From positions 2,976,001 to 3,040,000 of the forward strand of contig LR134135.1 in the NCBI GenBank assembly GCA_900635465.1: a stretch of 64,000 bases of DNA, in the 5' to 3' direction. This document shows, in pieces, positions 52,896 to 61,804 of this stretch (its first letter is position 1; each line of letters starts with the position of its first letter). The notes beneath the pieces are model-generated. The model was given only the letters and a program-made list of their open reading frames with translations, did no database searches and had not been told where the DNA came from. The stretch is from Lelliottia amnigena (GTDB lineage: Bacteria > Pseudomonadota > Gammaproteobacteria > Enterobacterales > Enterobacteriaceae). The translations under genes were made by a program, and so were the position numbers.

Positions 52896-53789
52896 ATGAA
52901 GATTCTGATGACAGGCGGTACTGGCCTGATTGGTCGCCATCTTATTCCACGTTTGCAAGCGCTGAAACATGACGTCACCGTCGTCACGCGCAGCCCGGAT
53001 AAAGCGCGCCAGGTGCTCGGCAATGATGTTGGCATCTGGAAAGGGCTGGCTGAGCATCAGAATCTCGACGGCTTTGAAGCTGTCATCAATCTCGCCGGTG
53101 AACCCATTGCCGATAAGCGCTGGACGGAGCAGCAAAAACAGCGTTTGTGCGATAGCCGCTGGAACATCACGCAAAAACTGGTCGATCTTTTTCATGCCAG
53201 TGAAACGCCGCCATCGGTATTCATCTCAGGATCGGCTGCGGGTTACTACGGCGATCTCGGCGAAGTCGTTGTCACCGAAGAAGAGCCTCCGCATAACGAG
53301 TTCACCCACAAACTGTGCGCCCGTTGGGAGCAGATTGCCTGCGGCGCGCAAAGCGATCGCACCCGCGTTTGCCTGCTGCGCACCGGCGTTGTACTCGCCC
53401 CCAAAGGCGGGATACTGGCGAAAATGATGCCCGTCTTTAAGCTGGGACTGGGCGGCCCCATTGGCAACGGACGTCAGTATCTGGCGTGGATTCATGTGGA
53501 CGATATGATCAATGCGATTATTTGGCTGCTGGATAACGATCTGCGCGGCCCGTTCAATATGGTGTCGCCGTATCCGGTTCGCAATGAACAGTTTGCGCAT
53601 GCGCTCGGTCATGCGCTAAAACGTCCTGCCATTCTGCGTGCCCCGGCAACCGCCGTTCGCCTGCTGATGGGGGAATCGTCGGTGCTCGTGCTTGGTGGGC
53701 AGCGTGCGCTGCCAAAACGACTAGAAGCGGCAGGATTTGCGTTTCGCTGGTATGACTTAGAAGAAGCCCTGGGAGATGTGGTGGGTTAA
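52896..53789 (+). CDS. yfcH: NAD-dependent epimerase-like protein YfcH
   Basis: Atypical short-chain dehydrogenase/epimerase family protein of unknown substrate, 297 residues as in E. coli. The Rossmann motif GGTGLIGRH is at residues 7-15; the tyrosine of the catalytic region is in [14 protein letters not shown]1731-type C-terminal segment ([20 protein letters not shown]) closes the protein. It follows folX and probably shares its transcript. Confidence 0.94.
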   Translation: MKILMTGGTGLIGRHLIPRLQALKHDVTVVTRSPDKARQVLGNDVGIWKGLAEHQNLDGFEAVINLAGEPIADKRWTEQQKQRLCDSRWNITQKLVDLFHASETPPSVFISGSAAGYYGDLGEVVVTEEEPPHNEFTHKLCARWEQIACGAQSDRTRVCLLRTGVVLAPKGGILAKMMPVFKLGLGGPIGNGRQYLAWIHVDDMINAIIWLLDNDLRGPFNMVSPYPVRNEQFAHALGHALKRPAILRAPATAVRLLMGESSVLVLGGQRALPKRLEAAGFAFRWYDLEEALGDVVG

Positions 53790-53846
53790 ATTTGCCGCGT
53801 TACGTATGGTAAAGTCAGCATTCAGACTCACTGCGATGGCGTAACG

Positions 53847-54356
53847 ATGGCAACAATCACCACTCCTCGACTCCTTCTCACTCCTTTTGAACCCTCCGAC
53901 TGGGCGTTTTTTCGTTCGCTGCGTGAAGACCGCGACATCATGCGGTTTATGGCCAGCATCGTTTCAGAAAAAGAGACCCGTCGCGTTTTTGCCGCCCGCC
54001 TGACGGCGCAGCATACCTTTGTCATGCGCGCTCATGACGATGACACCCCGCTGGGTGACATTGGCCTGCAGGTGAGCACCCAGTTCCGTGAAGAGGCAGA
54101 CATCGGTTACACCGTAATTCCGCAAGCGCAGGGCAGAGGTATCGCCAGCGAAGCACTACGCGCGGTGTGCGATTACGCATTTAACCTGGTGGGCGTTAAA
54201 GCGGTGAATGCGTATGTGCTGGCGGACAATGTCGGTTCTGTGCGGGTGCTTGAGAAAACCGGATTTGTGCGTACGCAGGTGTTGGAAAAAGCCTACGAGA
54301 TTGACGGCGTGAAGTTTGACGACTGGGTGTATCGGCTGGAAATGAGTGCGGTTTGA
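53847..54356 (+). CDS. GNAT family N-acetyltransferase (RimJ/RimL-like)
   Basis: Predicted acetyltransferase of the RimJ/RimL type, 169 residues. TTPRLLLTPFEPSDW at the N-terminus and IPQAQGRGIASEALRAVCDYAF (the acetyl-CoA loop RGIASEA) with NVGSVRVLEKTGF are typical. The substrate is unknown. In E. coli K-12 the corresponding interval between yfcH and hisP holds yfcI (rpnB), so this gene is a local difference. Confidence 0.85.
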   Translation: MATITTPRLLLTPFEPSDWAFFRSLREDRDIMRFMASIVSEKETRRVFAARLTAQHTFVMRAHDDDTPLGDIGLQVSTQFREEADIGYTVIPQAQGRGIASEALRAVCDYAFNLVGVKAVNAYVLADNVGSVRVLEKTGFVRTQVLEKAYEIDGVKFDDWVYRLEMSAV

Positions 54357-54358
54357 TG

Positions 54359-54379
54359 CCCTCTCCCAGCGGGAGAGGG
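54359..54379. repeat. Palindromic repeat between GNAT gene and hisP
   Basis: CCCTCTCCC-AGC-GGGAGAGGG, a perfect 9-bp stem between two convergent genes. Without a T run it is a REP-like palindrome that may also slow transcription. Confidence 0.6.
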
Positions 54380-54389
54380 GGAACGATAA

Positions 54390-55163
54390 CTACTTGAGTG
54401 ACCCTTTCAAAAACTGCTGCAAGCGCGGGCTTTTCGGATTCGCTAAAACGTCATCCGGATGTCCTTGCTCTTCGATTTTGCCCTGATGCAGGAAGATGAC
54501 GTGGTTAGATACGTTACGGGCAAAGCCCATTTCGTGCGTCACCACCACCATCGTTTTTCCCTCTTCGGCGAGCTGTTGCATGATGCGCAGCACTTCACCC
54601 ACCAGCTCCGGGTCCAGCGCCGACGTCGGTTCATCAAACAGCAGCACTTCGGGCTCCATCGCCAGAGCACGCGCAATCGAAACGCGCTGTTGCTGGCCTC
54701 CTGACAGATGCACCGGATATTTAATCTGCTGGCGCTCGTCAATGCCCACTTTCGCCAGATATTTTTCTGCGCGGGTGCGTGCCTCTTGCTTGCTCAGACC
54801 TAATACCTGAATCGGCGCTTCCATCACGTTCTCCAGCACCGTCATATGGCTCCAGAGATTGAAGTGCTGGAATACCATCGTCAGACGGGTACGCAGCAAA
54901 CGCAGCTGATGTTTATCCGCCACTTTCAGCTGTCCGTCTTTATCGCGCACCAGATTAATTTGTTGCCCGCTGACGATGATAGAGCCTTCGCTCGGTTTTT
55001 CGAGGAAGTTAATGCAGCGCAGGAAAGTACTTTTCCCCGAACCGGATGACCCGATAATGCTGATGACATCGCCCGCGTTTGCCTGCAACGACACCCCTTT
55101 CAGCACTTCATGTTCGCCGTAGCGCTTGTGCAAGTCGATAACGTTTAGTTTGTTCTCAGCCAT
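54390..55163 (-). CDS. hisP: Histidine/lysine/arginine/ornithine ABC transporter ATPase HisP
   Basis: ATP-binding subunit of the HisQMP2 importer, used with the periplasmic proteins HisJ and ArgT. It has 257 residues. Walker A GSSGSGKS is at residues 38-45, the signature [13 protein letters not shown] near 152-164 and Walker [13 protein letters not shown] near 173-184; the switch histidine is in VTHEMGF. Last gene of hisJQMP. Confidence 0.97.
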   Translation of the reverse strand: MAENKLNVIDLHKRYGEHEVLKGVSLQANAGDVISIIGSSGSGKSTFLRCINFLEKPSEGSIIVSGQQINLVRDKDGQLKVADKHQLRLLRTRLTMVFQHFNLWSHMTVLENVMEAPIQVLGLSKQEARTRAEKYLAKVGIDERQQIKYPVHLSGGQQQRVSIARALAMEPEVLLFDEPTSALDPELVGEVLRIMQQLAEEGKTMVVVTHEMGFARNVSNHVIFLHQGKIEEQGHPDDVLANPKSPRLQQFLKGSLK

Positions 55164-55171
55164 CTTTATTC

Positions 55172-55885
55172 TCAGTGCGTCGAAGGTTTGACATGCTGCA
55201 GCCAGCGTTTTTCCGCTTTACGGAACAGGCTAATCAGAACGTACGAAATAATTAAGTACAGCACCGCAGCGAGACCGAATGCGGTAAAGGGCTGATAGGT
55301 CGCCGAGTTAATATCACGGGCGATTTTCAGCAAATCCGGTACGGTGGCGGTAAACGCCAGCGCGGTGGAGTGCAGCATCAGGATCACTTCATTGCTGTAG
55401 GCCGGGAGCGCAATACGCAGCGCCGAGGGCAAAATAATGCAGCGATAGAGTTTCACCGATGAAAAGCCGTACGCCCGACCCGCTTCAATCTCACCGTAAG
55501 GCACCGAACGAATCGCCCCTGCGAAAATCTCGGTGGTATATGCACAGGTATTCAACGTCAGTGCCAGGACGGTACAGTTCAGCCCGCTGCGAAAGAACGC
55601 ATTCAGCATCTCGGTGCCTTTCACGATCTCAAGCGTATACATCCCGGAATAGAACACCAGCAGTTGCACGTAAAGCGGCGTTCCGCGAAACACATAGGTG
55701 AACAGCCAGATCGGAAAGCGGATGTACTTATTGTTCGAGACGCGACCAATCGCTAAAAACACCGCCAAAATTCCGCCGACTACGACGGAGGAGATCAGCA
55801 GCCACAGGGTGATCGCCACGCCGGTGAAGCGATAGCCATCTGTCCACAGCAGCGATTTCCAGTATTCCTGAATAATCTCAATCAC
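55172..55885 (-). CDS. hisM: Histidine/LAO ABC transporter permease HisM
   Basis: One of the two membrane subunits of the histidine/lysine/arginine/ornithine importer, 237 residues (E. coli 238), about five membrane helices. The cytoplasmic EAA loop that contacts HisP is seen as [20 protein letters not shown]. It overlaps hisQ by 4 bp and precedes hisP by 8 bp. Confidence 0.96.
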   Translation of the reverse strand: MIEIIQEYWKSLLWTDGYRFTGVAITLWLLISSVVVGGILAVFLAIGRVSNNKYIRFPIWLFTYVFRGTPLYVQLLVFYSGMYTLEIVKGTEMLNAFFRSGLNCTVLALTLNTCAYTTEIFAGAIRSVPYGEIEAGRAYGFSSVKLYRCIILPSALRIALPAYSNEVILMLHSTALAFTATVPDLLKIARDINSATYQPFTAFGLAAVLYLIISYVLISLFRKAEKRWLQHVKPSTH

Positions 55886-56568
55886 AGGTCAGCCCTCTTC
55901 ACACCCACGGAATAGCGACGTTCGAGTAGAAGCAGCACGCCATTGGAGACGGTGGTAAACACCAGATAAATCAATCCGCATACGACAGCAAAATAGAACG
56001 GTTCCCACGTGCTTTTCCCGGCAAGCTGAGTGGCTTTGACCACATCTTCCAGACCAAGCAGTGACACCAGCGCCGTCGCTTTGAGGATAACCTGCCAGTT
56101 GTTGCCAATGCCCGGTAAAGCAAAACGCATCATGGCCGGGAACATAATTCGACGGAAGATTTGCGACGCGGTAAAGCCAAAAGCGGTCGCCGCTTCGATA
56201 TGTCCTCTGGGGACGGCCATGTACGCGCCACGAAACGTTTCAGTGAAGTATGCGCCGTAGATAAAGCCCAGCGTGATGATACCGGCCACCATCGGGTCAA
56301 TATCAATTTGCGACATCCCGATGGCATCCGTCAGGCTGTTAAGCGCAATTTGCAGGCCATAGAAAATCAACAGCATCAATACCAGATCGGGTACGCCGCG
56401 AATCAGTGTGGTATAGGCTTCAAAGACCAATGCCAGAATTCGATTGCTCGAAAGTTTCGCTCCCGCACCCACCAGGCCTATCAGCACCGCCAGCACCACA
56501 GAACTGAGGGCCAGTTCGAGGGTGACAAGCGCGCCTTGTAAAATAACGCCAGAAAATCCGTACAGCAT
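55882..56568 (-). CDS. hisQ: Histidine/LAO ABC transporter permease HisQ
   Basis: Second membrane subunit of the same importer, 228 residues as in E. coli. It has about five helices and an EAA loop EAATAFGFTASQIFRRIMFP. It starts MLYGFSGVILQGALVTLELA. The 88-bp space to hisJ contains a palindrome where enterobacteria often carry a REP element. Confidence 0.96.
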   Translation of the reverse strand: MLYGFSGVILQGALVTLELALSSVVLAVLIGLVGAGAKLSSNRILALVFEAYTTLIRGVPDLVLMLLIFYGLQIALNSLTDAIGMSQIDIDPMVAGIITLGFIYGAYFTETFRGAYMAVPRGHIEAATAFGFTASQIFRRIMFPAMMRFALPGIGNNWQVILKATALVSLLGLEDVVKATQLAGKSTWEPFYFAVVCGLIYLVFTTVSNGVLLLLERRYSVGVKRADL

Positions 56569-56612
56569 AACGCCTGCCCTGTCGTGTCGTGAGTGGTCAA
56601 ACCGTGTCTTTT

Positions 56613-56633
56613 CCCCTCCCGTAACGAGAGGGG
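56613..56633. repeat. Palindrome in the hisJ-hisQ space
   Basis: CCCCTC (56613-56618) and GAGGGG (56628-56633) around CCGTAACGA. The hisJ-hisQ gap is the place of a well-known REP element in Salmonella that stabilises upstream mRNA; this hairpin may play the same role. Confidence 0.5.
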
Positions 56634-56656
56634 CCGCACGTTATTGAACAGCGCTA

Positions 56657-57439
56657 TTAGCCGCCGTATACATCAAAATCGAAGTATTTCTTTGCCAGCT
56701 TTTCGTACGTTCCGTCAGCGCGCATTTCTGCAAAGGCCTTATTCAGCGCTTCACGCAGTTCATTATCTTCTTTGCGCAGACCCATACCGGTGCCGACGCC
56801 AAAGAGTTTTTCGTCCTTAATGGACGGACCGCCAAACTTATAGTCTTTACCGACCGGCGTTTTGAGGAAACCTTCGCTGGCAGCGACTTCGTCCTGGAAT
56901 GCAGCGTCGATACGACCCGCAGTCAGGTCAGCGTAGATATTTTCCTGGCCCTGATAAGAGACGATTTCGATCCCTTTTGGCGCCCAGTGTTCATTGCCGT
57001 AGGTTTCCTGAGTTGTACCCTGCAACACGCCTACGCGTTTGCCTTTCAGGGACTCAAGTGTCGGCTGGATATCAGAGGCGTTTGCCACCACCAGACGAGA
57101 ATCTGCCGCATAGAGTTTATCCGTGAAGGCAATCTCCTGCTGGCGCTTTTCGGTGATAGACAGAGAAGACATGATCACGTCAATTTTTTTCGCTTTCAGC
57201 GAGGGGATCAGCGCATCCAGTGGGTTCTCAATGTAGGTACATTGCACTTTGATACGTTTGCACAGCTCATTTGCCAAATCGATATCAAAACCGACCAATT
57301 CACCTTTCGAATTCTTCGATTCAAACGGGGCATAAGTGGGATCTGTGCCGATACGAACTTTTTGCGGGAGGGCAGCGAACGCCGCGGTAGCGCTGGAAAA
57401 CGCCAGCACCAGTGAAAGTGACAACACCAGTTTTTTCAT
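56657..57439 (-). CDS. hisJ: Histidine-binding periplasmic protein HisJ
   Basis: Periplasmic binding protein delivering histidine to HisQMP. The ATG at 57439 gives [22 protein letters not shown], a 22-residue signal peptide, then [19 protein letters not shown]; total 260 residues, the family length. An in-frame start 15 bp upstream is not supported. The mature protein is very similar to ArgT encoded just upstream, reflecting an old duplication. Cysteines of the family disulfide are in [12 protein letters not shown]. Confidence 0.96.
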   Translation of the reverse strand: MKKLVLSLSLVLAFSSATAAFAALPQKVRIGTDPTYAPFESKNSKGELVGFDIDLANELCKRIKVQCTYIENPLDALIPSLKAKKIDVIMSSLSITEKRQQEIAFTDKLYAADSRLVVANASDIQPTLESLKGKRVGVLQGTTQETYGNEHWAPKGIEIVSYQGQENIYADLTAGRIDAAFQDEVAASEGFLKTPVGKDYKFGGPSIKDEKLFGVGTGMGLRKEDNELREALNKAFAEMRADGTYEKLAKKYFDFDVYGG

Positions 57440-57582
57440 ATCTATCCTCAACAAACTGTCTATTACGGGATTTTACGACGAGGGGGTGTCGTTAATGTGC
57501 CATCAATCCCCCAGACATGGCAAAGTATAATGCCCGCTGTATGGAGTTTTTTGCATCATAAGTGCTTAACTATGCACCTGAC

Positions 57583-57619
57583 GACCCAACATGGTGCGTT
57601 TTTTGCACCACATTGGGTC
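57583..57619. repeat. Inverted repeat with two NtrC-like half-sites, hisJ-argT space
   Basis: GACCCAACATGGTGC (57583-57597) and GCACCACATTGGGTC (57605-57619) are inverted copies matching at 13 of 15 positions, around GTTTTTT. Each arm reads GCACC-N5-GGGTC in one direction, similar to the NtrC consensus GCACC-N5-GGTGC. It could be an mRNA hairpin, an NtrC-binding region, or both. Confidence 0.45.
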
Positions 57620-57631
57620 ATTCACACCCGA

Positions 57632-57663
57632 GGTGCACCATGGCAGGGAATCGCCATGGCACC
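57632..57663 (-). terminator. Hairpin just after argT
   Basis: GGTGCACCATGGC and GCCATGGCACC form a long stem with a 2-nt bulge, starting 18 bp after the argT stop. No strong T tail on the minus strand follows, so it may attenuate rather than fully stop transcription into hisJ. Confidence 0.5.
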
Positions 57664-57681
57664 CTTTCCCGTCTCTGACGA

Positions 57682-58464
57682 TTAATCGCCGTAAACGTTG
57701 AAGTCGAAGTATTTTTTAGCCAGTTTGTCGTAGGTACCGTCTTTACGCAGTTCGTTAAAGGCTTTATCGAATGCGGCTTTCAGTTCGGCATCGTCTTTAC
57801 GTAAGCCAATCCCGGTGCCGTCGCCAAAGTATTTTTTATCTTTAACCGACGGGCCCGCAAACGCAAAATCTTTACCTGCAGGCTGTTTCAGGAAGCCTTC
57901 GCTCGCCGCCACTTCGTCCTGGAATGCCGCATCCAGACGACCTGCCGCCAGATCGGAATAGATCAGATCCTGGTTCTGGTAAGCCACGACATCGACACCT
58001 TTTTCGCGCCAGTCAGCGTTAGCATACCCTTCCTGCGTGGAGCCCTGCAGCACACCCACATGCTTGCCTTTCAGCGATTCAATGGTTGGCTGAATTGGGG
58101 AACCTTTAGCAGCAATCAGACGGGAATCCGCAGCGTACAGCTTCTCGGAGAACGCAATTTCCTGCTGACGTTTTTCGGTGATAGAGAGTGAGGAGATAAT
58201 CGCATCAATTTTTTTGGCTTTCAGCGACGGGATCAGCGCGTCAAAATCACTGCCCACCCATGTGCACTTAACCTGCATACGCTTGCACATCTCATTGCCC
58301 AGATCGATATCAAAGCCTACAAAATCACCTTTAGCATCTTTCGACGAGAATGGCGCGTAGGTTGCGTCGGTACCGATACGAACTGTCTGTGGAAGTGCTG
58401 CATAGCTGCTTGCCGCCGCACTTAACCCCACCAGCAAAGACAGAGCCAGAACCGTCTTCTTCAT
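57682..58464 (-). CDS. argT: Lysine/arginine/ornithine-binding periplasmic protein ArgT
   Basis: Periplasmic binding protein for lysine, arginine and ornithine that shares the HisQMP membrane complex. It has 260 residues, starting [22 protein letters not shown] (signal peptide, about 22 residues) and then [19 protein letters not shown]. The family disulfide is in [13 protein letters not shown] sigma-54 promoter and an NtrC-like site upstream fit the nitrogen control known for argT in Salmonella. Confidence 0.97.
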   Translation of the reverse strand: MKKTVLALSLLVGLSAAASSYAALPQTVRIGTDATYAPFSSKDAKGDFVGFDIDLGNEMCKRMQVKCTWVGSDFDALIPSLKAKKIDAIISSLSITEKRQQEIAFSEKLYAADSRLIAAKGSPIQPTIESLKGKHVGVLQGSTQEGYANADWREKGVDVVAYQNQDLIYSDLAAGRLDAAFQDEVAASEGFLKQPAGKDFAFAGPSVKDKKYFGDGTGIGLRKDDAELKAAFDKAFNELRKDGTYDKLAKKYFDFNVYGD

Positions 58465-58530
58465 ACATTTACCCTCAAGTGTCGTGATTTTATTATGTAT
58501 TGTGTTGTGTGTTGTATTGCAGGCGATCCT

Positions 58531-58546
58531 TGCAGGTCTTATGCCA
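58531..58546 (-). promoter_or_regulatory. Sigma-54 promoter of argT
   Basis: On the minus strand TGGCATAAGACCTGCA fits the -24/-12 pattern TGGCAC-N5-TTGCA with exact GG-N10-GC spacing. It lies 67-82 bp upstream of the argT start. Confidence 0.7.
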
Positions 58547-58701
58547 CATTGCCGTCGGGTGAAAAAATCGACGTTAAATATGTTAATAAAACGTTGCGAT
58601 AATGCCTTAATGGTGAAAGATAGCAGGTCTACCGAACGAACCGCAGAGGGAAAAGGGGAAAAAACGAATTAAATGTTGAGGATTTGATCGCGGTTGCATA
58701 T

Positions 58702-58723
58702 TTGCCCCGAAACAGGGCAAATC
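58702..58723. terminator. Hairpin downstream of ubiX
   Basis: ATTTGCCC and GGGCAAAT form a perfect 8-bp stem around CGAAACA. It may end the cvpA-purF-ubiX transcript, although the T tail on the minus strand is poor. Confidence 0.45.
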
Positions 58724-58732
58724 CATTTTTCA

Positions 58733-58749
58733 TGCACCGACGTTGTGCG
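58733..58749. promoter_or_regulatory. Putative NtrC enhancer site for argT
   Basis: TGCACC-GACGT-TGTGCG agrees with the NtrC consensus TGCACC-N5-GGTGCA at 10 of 12 half-site bases. It lies about 200 bp upstream of the sigma-54 promoter, a normal enhancer distance, right at the 3' end of ubiX. Confidence 0.55.
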
Positions 58750-58754
58750 AGGGA

Positions 58755-59324
58755 TCAAGCGCCCTGCCAGCGGGTAAAGAGATCTTCTGGCAGGTCGATA
58801 TCAAACTGATCAAGAACGCGGTTGACGGTCTGATTAATCACATCATCCAGCGACTGAGGCCGATGATAAAACGCCGGGACGGGAGGCATAATCACCGCAC
58901 CCAGTTCGGCGGCCTGCGTCATCAAACGCAAATGCCCCAGATGCAACGGGGTTTCACGCACGCAGAGCACCAGGGGACGCCGCTCTTTAAGCACCACATC
59001 CGCCGCGCGCGTCACCAGCGTGTCCGTATAGCTGTTCACAATCCCAGAAAGGGTTTTGATTGAGCACGGCAAGATAACCATGCCAGCCGTTTTATATGAG
59101 CCGGAAGAGATGCTGGCGGCGATATCGCGGGCATCGTGCACCACGTTTGCCAGAGCCTGAACATCGCGCAGGGAAAAATCGGTTTCGAGCGTCAACGTCT
59201 GGCGTGCAGCCTGGCTCATCACCAGATGGGTTTCGACCTCTGGCACGTCGCGCAGCACTTGCAGTAAGCGTACGCCGTAAATTGCGCCACTGGCACCTGA
59301 GATCCCTACGATGAGTCGTTTCAT
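58755..59324 (-). CDS. ubiX: Flavin prenyltransferase UbiX
   Basis: Makes the prenylated FMN cofactor used by the UbiD decarboxylase in ubiquinone synthesis. The ATG at 59324 (MKRLIVGISGASGAIYG) gives 189 residues, the E. coli length; an in-frame start at 59381 is unsupported. The flavin-binding motif GISGASGAIYG is at residues 7-17, and VILPCSIKTLSGI and RETPLHLGHL are conserved. It follows purF, as in the E. coli cvpA-purF-ubiX operon. Confidence 0.96.
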   Translation of the reverse strand: MKRLIVGISGASGAIYGVRLLQVLRDVPEVETHLVMSQAARQTLTLETDFSLRDVQALANVVHDARDIAASISSGSYKTAGMVILPCSIKTLSGIVNSYTDTLVTRAADVVLKERRPLVLCVRETPLHLGHLRLMTQAAELGAVIMPPVPAFYHRPQSLDDVINQTVNRVLDQFDIDLPEDLFTRWQGA

Positions 59325-59412
59325 AATTTCGCCCTTTCTTGTATCAGGGCAGACTTTGCAGGATTTTGCGGGGAGTTGCAAGTGAGGGCCAGCGCCCTCA
59401 CTCGCGAAGGGA

Positions 59413-60931
59413 TTAGCCTTCGTTGTGCATCTCTAAACTTTCGAGATCGTTTTGCATCTGAACGGCTTTAACGTCGTCATTGCGCAGCGAATCAAGATAA
59501 TCAAGATATTGCTGATCAACATCTTTGGTCACGTAAATGCCGTTAAACACGGAGCATTCAAACTGCTGAATATCCGGGTTCTCAGCACGAACCGCGTCGA
59601 TTAAGTCATCCAGGTCCTGGAAAATCAGACCGTCGGCACCGATTATCTGACGAATTTCGTCGACTTCACGGCCGTGCGCAATCAGTTCGTTCGCCGTTGG
59701 CATATCGATACCGTACACATTCGGGAAGCGAATTTCAGGGGCGGGCAGAGGCCAGGTAGACTTTCTTCGCACCGGCTTCACGCGCCATCTCAATGATCTG
59801 CTCAGAAGTCGTGCCACGCACGATGGAGTCATCCACCAGCAATACGTTCTTATCACGGAACTCAGCGCGGTTGGCGTTCAACTTACGGCGCACTGATTTA
59901 CGGCGCAGCTGCTGACCCGGCATGATAAAGGTACGGCCAACATAGCGGTTTTTCACAAAGCCCTGGCGGTACGGTTTACCCAGAATGCGCGCCATTTCCA
60001 GCGCGATATCGCAGGAGGTTTCGGGAATCGGAATGACCACGTCGATATCCAGATCGTCCCACTCACGGGCAATTTTTTCACCGAGTTTGGTTCCCATGTT
60101 AACGCGTGCGCTGTACACGGAAATTTTATCGATGAAGGAGTCTGGACGTGCGAAGTAAACGTACTCAAACAGGCACGGATTGCTGACCGGGTTTTCCGCA
60201 CACTGGCGGGTAAACAGCTGGCCTTTTTCGGTAACGTACACCGCTTCACCCGGCGCAACGTCGCGCAGGAATTCGAAGCCCAGCGTGTCTAACGCCACAC
60301 TCTCGGAGGCAACCATGTATTCGGTTCGGCCATCACCCAGATCGCGTTTACCCAGCACCAGCGGACGAATACCGTTCGGGTCGCGGAAGGCCACCATACC
60401 GTGGCCGATAATCATCGCGACGCAGGCGTAAGCGCCCCGAATCAGGCGATTTGTCGCGGCAATCGCGGCAAAAATGTTGTCTGCTTCCAGCGGATAATGG
60501 CGAAAGTTATCCAGCTCACTGGCAAAGATATTGAGCAGGATTTCTGAATCAGAAGTGGTGTTAATGTGGCGACGTTTCTCTTCGAAGAGCTTTTTACGTA
60601 GCTCATGCGCATTGGTCAGATTGCCATTGTGGGCAAGCGTAATACCGTACGGTGAGTTCACATAAAAAGGCTGAGCTTCAGAAGCGCTGGAACTGCCAGC
60701 AGTAGGATAACGAACGTGACCAACACCCATGTTGCCTTGCAGGCGCTGCATATGGCGGGCTTCAAACACATCGTTGACCAGGCCATTCGCTTTGCGTAAA
60801 CGGAAGCAGTTGTTTGCATCAATCGTGATGATACCCGCTGCATCCTGACCACGGTGCTGAAGCACCGATAACGCGTCATAGATAGACTGGTTTACCGGCA
60901 TGAAACCGGCGATACCGACAATACCGCACAT
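59413..60931 (-). CDS. purF: Amidophosphoribosyltransferase PurF (frame broken once)
   Basis: First enzyme of purine synthesis, converting PRPP and glutamine to phosphoribosylamine. The N-terminal nucleophile cysteine is in [10 protein letters not shown]; the PRPP loop is [16 protein letters not shown]. The reading frame breaks at GGG 59743-59745 in the plus-strand numbering, where one extra base changes [14 protein letters not shown] to ASARP and a stop. Corrected, the protein is 505 residues, the E. coli length, ending [10 protein letters not shown]. As the gene is needed for purine prototrophy, an error in the sequence is more likely than a mutation. Confidence 0.93.
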
Positions 60932-61060
60932 TCGTCTTTTCCTCGTTAAGAGCGTGGTTTAGTAGGCGTCATTGTCGCAGGCCGTTTGAGCGCAGACAGC
61001 GCCCAACAACTGGAGCGAACACGTACCCTAATAAACCAAACTCTAAGCCACAACTCAGGG

Positions 61061-61550
61061 TTAGACCCTGGGCAAGAAACTCGACGAGCTTTGGCAGATA
61101 GTCAAAGAACCATCTGATGATGAAGCTGAACTGTGGTATCAACTGCGATTTCTGCCAGTCTTCACCTTTTGAAACCCCGGTAAAGGTATCAAGGAAGAAC
61201 AGTATCGCGGCCACAATCAATACGCCTCGCAACGCACCAAAACAGATCCCCAACACCCTGTCTGTTCCTGACAGACCGGTTTTCTCGACCAGCTGACCTA
61301 TCACGTAATTGACGATAGCGCCGACGAGTAGCGTCGCAACAAACAGCACCGCGATGGCGATCCCATTTCGGACCAGTTCATCTTCAAAGCCCGTGAACCA
61401 AACGGACAGGTACGTGTAGTAATGACTGGCAACAAAGAAAGCACAACCCCATGTCACCAGCGATAACGCTTCACGAACAAAGCCACGGATCAGGCTAACC
61501 AGACAGGAAAAACCAATCACCGCAATGATGGCGTAATCAATCCAGACCAT
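61061..61550 (-). CDS. cvpA: Membrane protein CvpA (frame broken near 3' end)
   Basis: Inner-membrane protein needed for colicin V production in E. coli, with four hydrophobic helices. The ATG at 61550 (MVWIDYAIIAVIGFSCL) matches E. coli; an upstream start at 61727 is not supported. Read directly, the frame continues to 60969 with an unrelated tail (DYLPKLVEFLAQ and on). Removing one base at GG 61093-61094 restores DYLQSSSSFLPRV and a stop at 61061, for 162 residues, exactly the E. coli length. It lies upstream of purF under a PurR operator. Confidence 0.88.
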
Positions 61551-61606
61551 ATATGTCCCACGATTAAACGCCCTGTCATCCAGTTCGGGGCGAATTCTAA
61601 CAGAAA

Positions 61607-61622
61607 AAGAAAACGTTTGCGT
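61607..61622. promoter_or_regulatory. PurR operator upstream of cvpA-purF
   Basis: On the minus strand ACGCAAACGTTTTCTT matches the PurR consensus ACGCAAACGTTTTCGT at 15 of 16 positions. It lies 57 bp upstream of the cvpA start, as in the E. coli cvpA-purF-ubiX operon. Confidence 0.85.
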
Positions 61623-61645
61623 AGGGATTTCCTTCCCCCGCGTAA

Positions 61646-61677
61646 ATAAAAAAGGCGCTGAAAAAATGTTCAACGCC
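61646..61677 (-). terminator. Terminator of the folC-dedD transcript
   Basis: On the minus strand GGCGTTGAA, loop, TTCAGCGCC is followed by TTTTTTATTT. It stands about 130 bp after the dedD stop and just upstream of the PurR operator. Confidence 0.8.
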
Positions 61678-61679
61678 GA

Positions 61680-61800
61680 GGGCTTCTTACGTCTCTTCGG
61701 ACGGATGCCTGGACCTTCTCCTCTCACCGTCCCCCTCTCCTCAAAGGGAAAATGGGACGGTTTTTCTCCCGCTCTTTTTAGAGAAAGGGACGGGATAAGG
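61680..61800. repeat. REP-like palindromic region between dedD and cvpA
   Basis: ACCGTCCC (61726-61733) and GGGACGGT (61754-61761) form an 8-bp inverted repeat, with CCCTCTCC and GGGAAAATGGG between and CCCGCTC/GAGAAAGGGACGGG after. It resembles the other CCCTCTCC-type palindromes in the window. No gene. Confidence 0.45.
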
Positions 61801-61804
61801 TCAA

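Noticed and set aside
57545..57562. Sigma-54 promoter for hisJ (AAGCAC-N5-ATGCA on the minus strand)
   Set aside because: Spacing fits, but the -24 element lacks GG and the -12 is weak; not strong enough to list.
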